Notes under the pieces: model-generated | Told to the model about the DNA's origin: nothing | Databases searched by the model: none | Seen by the model: the letters and a program-made list of their open reading frames with translations, nothing else | Made by a program: the position numbers and the translations under genes | Part shown: piece after piece, positions 1 through 9,780 of the stretch | Numbering within the stretch: position 1 is the first letter of the stretch | Layout: every line of letters starts with the position of its first letter | Assembly: GCA_029959085.1 (NCBI GenBank) | Contig: JARWIR010000050.1 | Coordinates: forward strand, 2,356,001-2,420,000 | Reading direction: 5' to 3' | DNA length: 64,000 nt | From: Nemophila menziesii | Lineage: Eukaryota > Streptophyta > Magnoliopsida > Boraginales > Hydrophyllaceae

Positions 1-1
1 A

Positions 2-396
2 CCTAAAGAATGTAGTGCAATATGTCAGAATAAGTTACCTCCCAAACTACTTGATCCTGGGAGCTTTAAAATTCCGATATCTATTGGTAATGAGTGGAAA
101 GGAAAAGCGCTATGTGATTTGGGTGCAAGTATTAATCTTATGTCCAAATCAATCTTTAAGAAATTAAAGATAGGTGATGTGAAACCGACATCGATGGTCT
201 TACAGATGGCTAACAGATCCCTCGTACATCCAGAGGGACAAATAGAAGATGCCCTCGTCAAGGCAGGTACGTTAATTTTTCCCGTTGATTTTGTTATACT
301 TGATTACGACGTAGATAGAAATGTCCCCATTATCTTGGGAAGACCATTCCTAGCCACGGGGCGTACTTTAATTGATGTAGAAAACGGAGAAATATT
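2..396 (+). pseudogene. Athila gag-pol fragment: aspartic protease domain
   Basis: Reading frame 2 is open from the window edge to a stop at about 395-400. It encodes the retroelement protease that would process the Gag-Pol polyprotein. The active-site segment reads CDLGASINLM, with Asp-Leu-Gly in place of the common Asp-Ser/Thr-Gly, as in Athila relatives. A flap-like stretch (MANRSLVHPEGQIEDALVK) and the ILGRPFLATGR segment follow. It closely parallels 29,600-30,050 on the minus strand in element 2. Against that copy, one base is missing near 393-397, so the frame ends just before the segment MRIQDEEVKF, which continues in another frame. Non-functional. Confidence 0.85.
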
Positions 397-892
397 ATGA
401 GAATCCAAGACGAGGAGGTGAAGTTCAACGTGTTCAGACCAATGAAATTTCCAGATTCCAAGGAGGATTGCTTTCGTGTAGATGTAGTTGAACAGGTACC
501 AAAAGAGCCAACTAAGGTTGTGGAAACCTTAGGAGTGGAGGAAAAAGCGCTAAGAAAGAAAGCACCAATTAAAGTTCCTCCAAATCCTAAGGGAAGTCCA
601 CACCTCGATCATGCAAAGAAGAAATCTCAAGCACGTGTCACGAAGGTTCCAAAAGAACCTAAGAAAGAAAGAAAGAAAGAAAAAGGAGTTCAAAGTGGGT
701 GAAGAAGTTGCTATGAAAAAGCCTAAACCTCCTCCAAAGACATGTGAATCGAAGAACTCTTGGCTGGGACCATTCATGGTTGCAAAGGTTATCTCGGATA
801 TATTAGTTGGAATAAAAGCCAAAGGATGCAAATTTCGAGTAGAAAATGTTGACAACCTCACTCACTGCTGGGGAGGTTATGTTAAAGAATGA
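397..892 (+). pseudogene. Frameshifted continuation: lysine-rich segment then integrase-C-terminus-like segment
   Basis: After the frameshift, frame 1 (397-702) continues the post-protease segment (MRIQDEEVKFNVF, EDCF, DVVEQ). Near 490 it stops resembling element 2 and becomes a Lys/Pro-rich stretch. A GAAAGAAAG microsatellite at 660-690 causes another frame change. Frame 2 then carries FKVGEEVAMKKP, GPFMVAKV and FRVENVDNL up to the stop at 890-892. That order (FxVGxxV, then GPFxVxKV, then a hydrophobic strand) is like the SH3-like integrase tail of element 2 (26391-26927), but similarity is low. I read this as an internally deleted pol with unfamiliar filler between protease and integrase tail. 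The filler could instead come from another element or captured host DNA. Confidence 0.5.
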
Positions 893-3800
893 AACACGAG
901 GTAACCCGTCGAACTTAACGACGTTAAACAAAAGCCAATTCTTTGTATATTAGTTTAAGTCTTTTGATTTTAGTAGTGTGTATTAGATAAAAGTCATTAA
1001 TTTAGTATCTATTATTAAGAAATGAGGAAGGATAGTTATTTTTTATGATTACAGGAGTGAAGTTCATGAGTTTGGGAAGTATCTAGAACGAAAAGGAATG
1101 AAAAATTTGGGTTACAATACAAGAGAAACCGGGAACCCGGTTTCTAAAAACCGGGAACCCGTTTTTGGTGCGGTACCCAGGTATCAAAACTTCGGAAGAT
1201 CATAACTTGACGCTCAGAGGTCGGAATTAACTTTTTCTTGAGCCTAAACCACTTATGTTTTCGAGATCTATCCAATGGTGAAGTCCAAAAGTTCTGATAA
1301 CCAGCCTAAACTTTCTGATCTGTGCGTAAAGAGACGCAATTCATGGTGTGAAATGAAGAAAACCGAATTCTGAGAAACAATGGTAACACCAATGGAAAAT
1401 CTGAGTAGTCCAATGGACCGGGAGCACAATTTCCAATTATAACGAGTATAAGGTTCGCAAAAATACGAGGTGTAGGCAAGGAGAAATTTACACCTAGGAG
1501 AAATCGAAAAAATAAGATGGAAATTTTCTGCACGAATACGCAAAGCTTTGCGTCCAGCGAGTTGGCGAATCCGCGCCCGAATAGCCAACCCGTTTTTCAC
1601 ACGTCGGGAACCTGGTTTCAAAAGCCAACTCTCTGGTTATTACGTCAGCTTTGACGCAAGGTGGCTTGCGTCCAAGGAAAAAAAAATCAGAAAATTGAAG
1701 GCAGCATTTTATGCCTCTCGAAAAAAAAAACAAAACCGGGAACCCGGTTTCGAAAATGTGGGGCCCCGGTTTTCGTCGGCGAAAATTGACCTAAAGCTTA
1801 AGAAAACCTTATTTTTCCCTCTCCTTACGCCTCCAACACATGAAACACCATTGATGACGAACCAAAACTCTAAAAACACACAAATTTCATTATCAAAACA
1901 CCAATATATCACCAATCCTTATCTCTAAACATCATCCCAACACATAATCAATCACAAATCTTTCCAAAAACACCAAGAAATTCAAGTTTTAACCCAAAAA
2001 TTTCTTCACGAAAGCTTAAATTATATCCTTTAAAACTCTCCAACACCATAGATATTAAATACCCATCTCAAATAAATCACCAATCCCACTACTGTGCCAC
2101 TTTCAACAATATCAAGAGACACAAATTTCATCAATAGCTTTTGTACTTTGAAGGTTGGAGATTGCAAGTGCAATGTATCAAATCATCATAAATTCCATGG
2201 CCAATCTGGTAAAATAGCTAAAATTCTTCCTTTTCTTTCTATTACCAGTTGGGCATTAAGATTTTTTTTAGTTATTTATCGGAGGATTGTGAATTGTTTG
2301 AGCCTATTACTATTATATATTTTGCAAGTAATCTTTAAGTAGGTGAAAAATTGAGTTTGGGGTCATCAAAGATGACCATGAAGGGTGGAAAAAGGTACGA
2401 AGAACGTGATGAAGATAGAAAGTTGGGTGTTGAGGAAAGATTCTCATAGAAGAGATGATGATTTAGAGAGCTAGGAAAATATGAAAACGTGGGAAATTAG
2501 AAAAGTTCGAGGTGATGAAGAACACTTTAAACGCGACTATTGATAAAGAAGAATTCAAAACCTCAACCTGGACGCAACACGGATAACCAGCCTCGCGTTG
2601 GTTAAGATACGTTCTCTATCCCTTCTCATTTAGTGTAGATTAGTTTATTTGCTTTGAGTCTTTTCGAGTAGTGGGGACACGACTCATTTTTGAGTTTGGG
2701 GTGGGGTTCGTTGCCTCATCCCAGTTTTTATGGTTTATTTGTTTTTAATTGCTTTCAATAAATTAATTAGGAGTTGCGTTTGACTGTAGAAGATTTTAAA
2801 TGTCCCTTTTAAGAATACTTTTGATGAATATATGATAATAAATAGTGGACTTTAGGGAATAACATAAAACGCACTTTAATTGCATGCAAACATAGATAAT
2901 GAATAGTAAAAATTAATGAACAATGCAAAAGAAGTACGCTTGTACTTAAGGAAAATGTTTGGTTTGTAGAACGTGAGGTCTAAATTAGTAGAGAACCCAC
3001 TTAGATATGAACTAGAGACGAACCATGTAACTAGGAAAATGATAGGGGCAATTCTTTGATAGCCATTTGAAGCCTTTTAGCCTGCTATCCCTTATATGAA
3101 TATTATCCGTCTTATCCCAATTTTGAGCCTTAAGCCTTTTCTTTTGTAGCCACGATATAAGCCCATTATCCCTTAGATTATTAGGCATGACCAAATGACC
3201 CGCACTTGAATCACGATCCTGAGACCTGTCTCGAGCTTGAGTTTGGGGTGGAGGGTCCACATTTGGGAAATTACATTGGGAAGGGATTATAGGTGTTTGT
3301 ATAGAGGCACAAAAATAAAAGATGATATTATTATTTGTAACCCTTTGCCGGGATTTGAAAAAAAAAGAAAAAAAAAGAGAAAAATAAAAGAACTATAAGA
3401 GACATGACCTTTCACATCAAAAGGATGGTCATGGGTATCTTGTACAAAAAAAGAAGAAAAGAAATGAAAAAGAAAATAAAAAGAAAGAATAAAATAAACC
3501 AGCAAAGTTGAATATTTTGAAAAATCATCTTAGTATATTGGGTTGACATGGGGACGCAACATTAGCGCGTCAAATGGGTTGAGTGGGAACATTATATGAG
3601 TGTGAACTCAAGCTCGTGGACAGTTGTTGATGGTAAGTGAGGAGAGAGCCAAAATCTCACTTCAAATTTACCAAATATACATCTTACATACCCGGCTCAA
3701 CATTCTTGGAAAACTACCACACCGTCCCTAAGCCTACGCTAAAACCGTAAAGTCCTCATGATTTCTAGGTGCATGGTAAGTTAATAGGTTGCATACTAAG

Positions 3801-4081
3801 TGGAGCGTTCAAAGCGAGTAAGGATCGAGGAACAAACTATAGCCATCATAATGAGATAAGTGCAAGTGTAACCTTTTAGCATTGCAAAGTTAATTTTATG
3901 ATTGAAGTTATTTGTCTCTGATGTTGCATGATTAGTGTATGTGTATGTTAGTTCTTAATGTTTGCTATATGAGATTTATTTTAAGAATTGATTTAGGGTG
4001 TATTTACTAGCTTCTATCTTCTCTTGCATCCGCTTCATTCCCCTTGTTTTTAGTTTTGCTTTGTCGGGACGACAAAGGTTT
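893..4081 (+). other. Element 3 long non-coding 3' region
   Basis: No convincing coding sequence. Blocks match, in inverse orientation, the 3' regions of elements 1 and 2: 895-950 matches 18960-19010, about 2570-2760 matches 16385-16540, 3010-3260 matches 15860-16100, and 3700-4080 matches about 15090-15430. The env-position ORF of the other elements has been reduced to decayed sequence at about 2345-2590. Two clusters of the CCGGGAACCCGG motif occur (1126-1166 and about 1734-1776). The purine-rich motif GAGTTTGGGGT recurs near 2353, 2692 and 3240. Confidence 0.7.
1126..1166. repeat. CCGGGAACCCGG palindromic motif, two copies (element 3)
   Basis: AAACCGGGAACCCGGTTT at 1126-1143 is followed at once by a second copy at about 1146-1166. 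Each has 8-base inverted arms around an AA/TT centre. Further copies lie at about 1734-1776. The same motif is far more abundant in elements 1 (18217-18780) and 2 (25661-26166). Confidence 0.85.
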
Positions 4082-4094
4082 GAGTTGGGGGTCT
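4082..4094 (+). other. Polypurine tract of element 3
   Basis: GAGTTGGGGGTCT directly precedes the LTR start TGATGTC. The same sequence, inverted, directly follows the LTRs ending at 13224 and 15078. Position and composition fit the plus-strand primer of an LTR retrotransposon. Confidence 0.8.
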
Positions 4095-5658
4095 TGATGT
4101 CTCCCTAAATGTTCTAATTTTATGCCCTTGGGAGACATCATTTTTTTGTTATTTGACTATTTAGATAGACTTTTGGTATTAAATTGCAATAAATCGATTT
4201 TCCTCTTTTAATTCTAGTATTTTTCATTTACTAAACTTTTGCGCGTAATATGGTTTGTTTTGATTGAAAAGTTGTAGGTTTTGAATACTAGCTAGGAGAG
4301 GAACTAAAGAATAAAGTCAAAGCAAGAAGAAATATCCCGAAAGAACTGATAATTTGAAGCTACAAATCTGGAAAGTTGTCAAAGATTGCTGATTTCGAGC
4401 CATCTAAGATTGGATTTAACCTCTGACTTATGAAGAGAAAGTTTTGCCCATTGAGTTACGGAAATTTAGCAACTGGAATGAGGTCAATCTGAGTTGAAAT
4501 GAGCTGGTTGGAGCTGTTTTAGCGGAGGTGGTGCAGCAGTTACGGGATTTGGGCTTAATTATGGATTTGGGTTTTTCTATTATTCACTTAATCCTTAAGA
4601 AAAGCCCTAATCCGTTTTTAACATTATAAATAGGCTTTAGACTCCTATTTTTACACACCTTTTTCATAATTTAACATACGCTTAAGAGTCAGACACCAGA
4701 GAAGAAGCTAGAGGCAGGAAGAGAAGAAGCAAGAGCTGGAGACTGTCTATATCTGCAATTCTCAGCCAATTCAATCCCGTAATTAGGTTCTTTTATTTTA
4801 TTCTGTAAAACATTATGAACTCAATTATGTCTTTAGTTTTTGTCTTTTTAATTATTATGAGCTAAACTTAATTAGTGCTTGAGAATGCATAATGGGTTAA
4901 TCCCAATTTAATTTTATTTCATGTGTTTGGATTTGGGATTTTAATAATTGAAATCAAATTGGGTAAATTGTATTTTTCATTAATTTGCTTTTATTTACTG
5001 TAATTGGAGTCATGAACCAATCATAGGACTTAGTATCTAGGCTATTCCAATTAGTGGCGATTGGATCACCTTGACGGGGGGTCTGGGTACAGAACTAGTT
5101 AATGAATGTAGGTTAGAAATTAGAGACTCTGACGAGCTTAATTAAACCTATGACCTATTGGTTAAATTAGACTTAATCACTTGAGAGTGGAATATAATCA
5201 CCCTGACGGGGTTTGTAGCACTTGATAGTAGCTCCTTAGTCGTCCACCCTGACGGGGGTAAGGAGAATTATGAATCCCGACCAATACAAATTTACCAATT
5301 TGTCCCTTAAACATGACATGAAATGAATGATAATTAGGTGAAACCCTTGCGTCTCTCAAATACTGCTTTTCCTCTTTGCGTAAACACTTTAATTTCTTGC
5401 GTTTAGTTTAATATTTACTTAATTTAGTCTTTCAATTAATTGTCTTAGTTATAGAATAACCAAAACAAACATTCTTAAAATCAATTACTTGCTTTTACGT
5501 GCAATTAATTACTATTCGATAAGCATTAGAGTCAACCAATCCGTCCCTGAGAACGAATCTGTATTACCACATATATTACTTGGGACAACTGTACACTTGC
5601 AGTTGTGGTTCTCTTTTCCTTATTTGCATTTTATTTTAGAACACACAAAGGACCACCA
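4095..5658 (+). repeat. 3' LTR of element 3 (1564 bp, TG...CA)
   Basis: It begins TGATGTCTCCC and ends GGACCACCA, the same termini as the five other LTRs in this window. The first 11 bases recur inverted at 4130-4140 (GGGAGACATCA), giving a terminal hairpin. A TATA box (TATAAATA) lies at 4625-4632. Downstream, in the presumed R/U5 part, are four TGACG motifs (about 5072, 5130, 5204, 5250). A hairpin at 5585-5606 has arms ACAACTG/CAGTTGT. Any reading frame in it is incidental. Confidence 0.93.
4625..4632 (+). promoter_or_regulatory. LTR TATA box (element 3)
   Basis: TATAAATA, about 530 bp into the LTR; transcription would be expected to start some 30 bp downstream. The solo LTR has the same motif at 23087-23094, and the minus-strand LTRs carry TATAAAAGG-type boxes (for example 20622-20630 and 12668-12676). 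Confidence 0.7.
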
Positions 5659-7456
5659 GCCAGCTAACTCTATCATAAGCCTTATGGATGTCAGCTTTAA
5701 TAATGGAGCAGCTGTCTTTTGAATTCTTCCTGAGGTGCTTAAGCTTCTGAAGAACTTCATGAACTATGATGATATTATCTTGGATGAGTCTTCCCTTTAC
5801 GAAAGCAGATTGGGATGGGGAAATAACACTTGGGATAATGTGAGCAAGTCTAAGAACCATAACTTTTGACAGAATCTTATAGAGGAAGTTGGTGCAAGAG
5901 ATGGGTCTGTATTGTCCTATCTTTTGAGGGTGTTTACGTTTAGGAATAAGGACAATATTAGTATCACTAATAGACCCTAAAGGAACTGCACCAGACAGGA
6001 CCCCATTGCAAATGGCAAGAATGTCATCCTTTAACAATTCCCAGAACTTCCAAAAGAAAGAACCAGGGAAACCATCAGGCCCAGAGGCTTTAGAAGCCCC
6101 AAGCTGCCAAGTGGAAAATTTTAGCTCATCAGGGGAGATGGGGGACATCAGCATCTCGTTTTGGGGGTGAGAAATGCAAGGACTCATACTCTGAATAATA
6201 GGATCTATCAATCTGGGCCTAGAGTCAAAATATAAGTCTATGAAGAAACCAACAACATGGTCATGAAGCTCGGAGACACTAGAAGTCCATGATTCATCAT
6301 CCTTCAAAAGGTAGATCATTCTATTCGAGGCTCTTCTCAAACGAGTATAAAGGTGGAAGAATTTAGAATTCCTATCTCCTAACTTAAGCCATAACACTCT
6401 AGAACGAGTGGCCCAATATTTTTCTTCAAGGGACCAAAAATACTCAATCTCTTTAGAAATTGAGGAGAATTGCTCATGAGAAGAATCAGACAAGCCAGAG
6501 GAATTCGATTGCATGAGTGCTTCAAGTTTTTTAGAAAGGAGGTTAATAATCGCAGAATTATTCTTAAGGTTCACCTTCTTCCATCGTAGGATGGTATTTT
6601 TACATCTAAGCAACCTCTTAGGAAATCAAGTAGAAGGAGGTCCAGAGAAGTTACGGGAGGAAACAAGACACCCCTTAATAGCAGCAGAACAAGACTCAAT
6701 ATCCAACCAAGTGGGATCAAGCTTAAACGCAGGTTTAGGAATAGCTAAAGGAGGATCATCCCAATGGAGAACCATTGGAGAATGATCAGAACCAATAGGG
6801 GGAAACTTTTGTATCCACGCATCAGGGAACATATCAAATCAAGCAGCAGACCCCAGACTCCGGTCTAATTTTTGTAAAATTAAGTTATCTTCACTACAGT
6901 TATTCCTCCAAGTAAAGGAGCAACTTTTCGAAGGGATTTCATTAACCTCATTAAGGGTAATATTGTTATTAAAAAGGCGCATCTCAGAAGGATTCTTACC
7001 CAAACCCCCAACTTTTTCTTGGGCTGTACGAATGTCATTAAAATCACCAATAAATAAATTAGGGGCAAGGGGATCATTTTTAGTCACACTATCAATAAAA
7101 TCCCACATAAGTTTTTTACTATCAGCATTAGGGAGAGTATAGATAAAATGAATAAACCAATTAACACCAGAATCAGAGAAGGTAGATAAATAGATATGAT
7201 TAATAGAGGAAGATATTACCTCAGCATGCCAATCCTCAACAGTGAAAACAGCAAGGCCTCCTGATATACCCATTGGGTCAACACTCCACAGTAACTTCAA
7301 TTTCATTTTTTTAGCAAAAACCAACAACTTTCTCCTCTTGGTCTTAGTCTCAGAAAGACCAATGACCCGGGGTTTTTCCTTAGAGATTAGCTCCCTAAGG
7401 TTCTGGACTGTCAAGGGGGACCCCGTCCCTTGACAGTTTCAAAAAACCCCGATCAT
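5659..7456 (-). pseudogene. LINE 1 ORF2 fragment: endonuclease and N-terminal reverse transcriptase
   Basis: ORF2 would begin at the ATG at 7456-7454, whose product starts MIGVF. The apurinic-type endonuclease follows: GLSETKTKRR, then FIGDFNDIR (catalytic Asp-Phe-Asn), FTWRN and SDHSPMVL. Then come the linker and RT motifs, including LIPKRKHPQKIGQYRPISC and SAFVKGRLIQDNI. The sequence stops at RT motif A (ADIHKAYDRVSW) where element 3 is inserted. One reading frame runs through the whole 1.8 kb. It is broken only by three TGA codons (7441-7439, 6841-6839, 6628-6626), each at a place where tryptophan (TGG) is plausible. A nonsense-disabled, interrupted copy. Confidence 0.9.
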
Positions 7457-8075
7457 GGATCTTGTGGGGGTTGCCCAGTGCAACCACCCACATCATCAGG
7501 GATAACGGTCATCAGAGTAGTAAAATCAACATCCATATCTAACAAGGGAACTTCAACCAAACCACCATCATCTTCCTTAAAGCCCACCATCTCTGAATGG
7601 GATAACTTTCATTTTTTAGCACTAGGACCACCTTTCTCTTCCACCGGACGCTCCATTGAGATAGGAATGTCGGTGAAAGAAAAGGAGGAATCATGAGCAA
7701 GGGGTGTCGGTAACATGTTAAGTACTCGGAGACACCATAGGAGTAGAAGAACCAGAGGAAGGAGACACCGGATTAAGACCCATCACATTCGAATCAACCC
7801 TTGGCGTAGAAACCACTTCATCGGTATTATGGGATGGTGAAGAAGAAACCTGAACGGGGATGGGGTTAGGTGGGACAGGAGAAGGTGGAGGGGTGTAGGG
7901 TAGAGGGGTGTTATAGGGGGTAGGGGGATGAGGGTGAGGTTGCAGTATAATTGATGAGAGGGGATTGAGCGTGGGTTTTGTTCAAGCTGGGATTGACCCA
8001 CTGAAGATTGGTCTTACCCCGAGTAGGGTTAACTCTAGACCACGTACGATTCGACCAACGATTACCAGATGTGGG
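7457..8075 (-). other. LINE 1 ORF1-ORF2 spacer / decayed ORF1 tail
   Basis: No clean reading frame. About 7783-8001 encodes Pro/Ser/Leu-rich sequence on the minus strand that looks like a shifted continuation of the ORF1 tail. Nothing else recognised. Confidence 0.5.
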
Positions 8076-9294
8076 TTAGGCCAACACAGACACATCATTC
8101 TTATTGGGCCAAGAAGGCCACTTATCATTCGAAGAAACACCATCAAACTTTCTTTTGGACCCAGACCAGTTAGAAGCTGGGCTGGGCTTGTTACCATGGG
8201 AAACGGACCTCGAAGAGGACTTACGAGCAGAGGCCTTCACATGTGTAGAAGTAGGACCACCATCTTTACCTTTTCCAGAAGAAGATTTAAAAAGATGTTC
8301 AACCCCGATCGGATCTGAAGCAACATCTTTCAATAACTCCTTGACTATAAGAGCATATTGTTGTTCCAGATCTGAGGACCAACCTCGTAAAAAAGAAGGA
8401 ACATTCTCGTCTTTATTATTACCATCCTTATCCAAAACACCAGTATTAATTGAAGAGGGACCTCCACTTTTCCTAGGTTTTGACGGAACATCCTCAGACG
8501 AGGGTCTAACCGAATCATCACTACCAGAGATAATGTGTGAGGGATCATCCAAATCATCCACTACTACAACAGTCCTCCCTCTACCTTTTATAGGAGTGAT
8601 ACTCATCCAGTCACCAAAAGGGAATTTAACATAACCCCAGAATCTAACTTGTTCTTCTTTATAGAGACCACACTCACCAGCTGTGTGGGATAATAGACCA
8701 CAGAAAAAGCAAAACTTACTCAGCTTTTCGAACCTCACTTTGATTTCCATAGCAGGTTGAGAAGGTCTATCAATATTGAAAGACTTAACGAGTGGTTTAT
8801 CAAGCTTCCAGAGAGCTCTAACACGAAGGAGTTTCATAGTTTCACTGACTTTTTTAATGTCGTAAGCGAGGAGGGTACAATCTAGGTTCTTACAAATATC
8901 CTTAGCGTTATCCGGTGTAACAAACGCCGGAGGAAGGTTCTGAAAATGAATCCAAAAGGGGGCAGTAGAGAAGTCGGCTTCACTCATGGACATTTCTGAA
9001 TGCCAAGCTTGAAGGAGAAGCAAGTGACCATTCACAGACCAAGGGCGAAAATTCCAAGTGTTCAAGAGGTCTTCTCGAGAGTCAAACATAAGGAAAAAGG
9101 TGTTAACACCAGCTGATACCACATGCATATGGGATCTTAGACCCCCAAGATCTATTGGCAGCGTATTCCACTGTATCAGGAGGGATTTCTATAGCAGAGA
9201 GGATTTTTGAAAGCAGCATAAACCTCTGTGAGTAGATCTCGTCTGGTTTGAATGAGGGGGTGAGCTTCATGGTGATTGTAGAATCAGACTCCAT
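8076..9294 (-). pseudogene. LINE 1 ORF1: DUF4283/zinc-knuckle RNA-binding protein, frameshifted
   Basis: The frame starts at the ATG at 9294 (MESDSTITMKLTPS) and moves to another frame near 9142-9146, where a run of five C (plus strand) carries one base too many or too few. The remainder runs to 8076. Recognisable parts: the DUF4283-like domain (NTFFLMFDS, PWSVNGHLLLLQAW, FWIHFQNLPP), and a CCHC-type knuckle C-F-F-C-G-L-L-S-H-T-A-G-E-C. A Ser/Pro/Lys-rich tail follows. In plant LINEs this protein coats the element RNA. A proline-rich extension in a shifted frame may continue to about 7783. Confidence 0.85.
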
Positions 9295-9625
9295 GGAAGG
9301 AGGAAAAGCAAGAGAGTGAGAGGTGAGAGATATAGAGAGAAAGGAAAAGAGAGAATCTGAGAAAAGAGAAGTGAAAGTCGGAAAAATCTATAAGGAGTGG
9401 ATAGCTTATTGAAGAAGCTAAAAGAGCCAGACAAGGGATTAAAAGTGACACCACTTTTCGAATGCTCGGGAATGAACAATAAAGGAAGAAAAGAGGAGAC
9501 AAAGCGTGTGATATGAGATCAAGGAGAGTAACGATAAGGACTAGGGAGTATCAAAACACACCGCCATTAAAGCCATTCACTAGAGGAGAGAGAAAACTCA
9601 TATTCTAGAGAGAAGGAGGAGAGTT

Positions 9626-9780
9626 CTTTTTTAGGGATATCTAAATATTATGAGATATAATTTTATTTAATGGTATTAAATTAACTTAAGTGATACTCAA
9701 AGTCATTGCTAACTAAGTAATGTGTAATATTGAAATAGTTTCAATTTTTTGAAGCTTTGAAATAATAGCCATTAAGATGT
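9626..9780. other. AT-rich spacer between two head-to-head LINEs
   Basis: Low-complexity AT-rich DNA between the 5' end of LINE 1 (minus) and that of LINE 2 (plus). No gene or repeat recognised. Confidence 0.5.

Larger units (their letters stand above)
1..5658 (+). mobile_element. Athila-type LTR retrotransposon (element 3), 3' portion of a deletion derivative
   Basis: This is the 3' part of a Ty3/gypsy Athila-lineage element; its 5' half lies outside the window. Order on the plus strand: protease domain, lysine-rich segment, integrase-C-terminus-like segment, long non-coding 3' region, polypurine tract, complete 3' LTR. Reverse transcriptase, RNase H and the integrase core are absent: the sequence passes from protease at about 490 to the integrase-tail-like region by about 690. 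The non-coding part matches elements 1 and 2 in this window, for example the stretch around 900-950 against 18965-19005. The right end (CCACCA at 5653-5658) abuts the RT gene of LINE 1, so the element inserted into that LINE. The expected 5-bp target duplicate on this side is GCCAG (5659-5663); the partner is off-window. Confidence 0.85.
5659..9625 (-). mobile_element. LINE 1 (plant L1-type non-LTR retrotransposon), 5' part, interrupted
   Basis: A minus-strand LINE with 5' UTR (about 9295-9625), ORF1 (nucleic-acid-binding, DUF4283 plus zinc knuckle) and ORF2 (endonuclease and the start of RT). Its RT is cut at 5659 by insertion of element 3, so the rest would lie left of the window. The 5' boundary is approximate: it rests on the pyrimidine-rich leader (minus strand) fading into AT-rich DNA near 9625. 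ORF1 has a frameshift and ORF2 three stops, so the copy is dead, but most of it still aligns with plant LINE organisation. Confidence 0.85.

Noticed and set aside
1548..1928. 126-codon plus-strand frame in element 3
   Set aside because: Located in the non-coding palindrome region, with low complexity and no counterpart in elements 1 or 2.
8104..8634. 176-codon plus-strand frame opposite LINE 1 ORF1
   Set aside because: Antisense shadow of ORF1, with no domain.
9267..9502. Minus-strand leucine/serine-rich frames upstream of LINE 1 ORF1
   Set aside because: Translation of the pyrimidine-rich LINE leader; no coding evidence.
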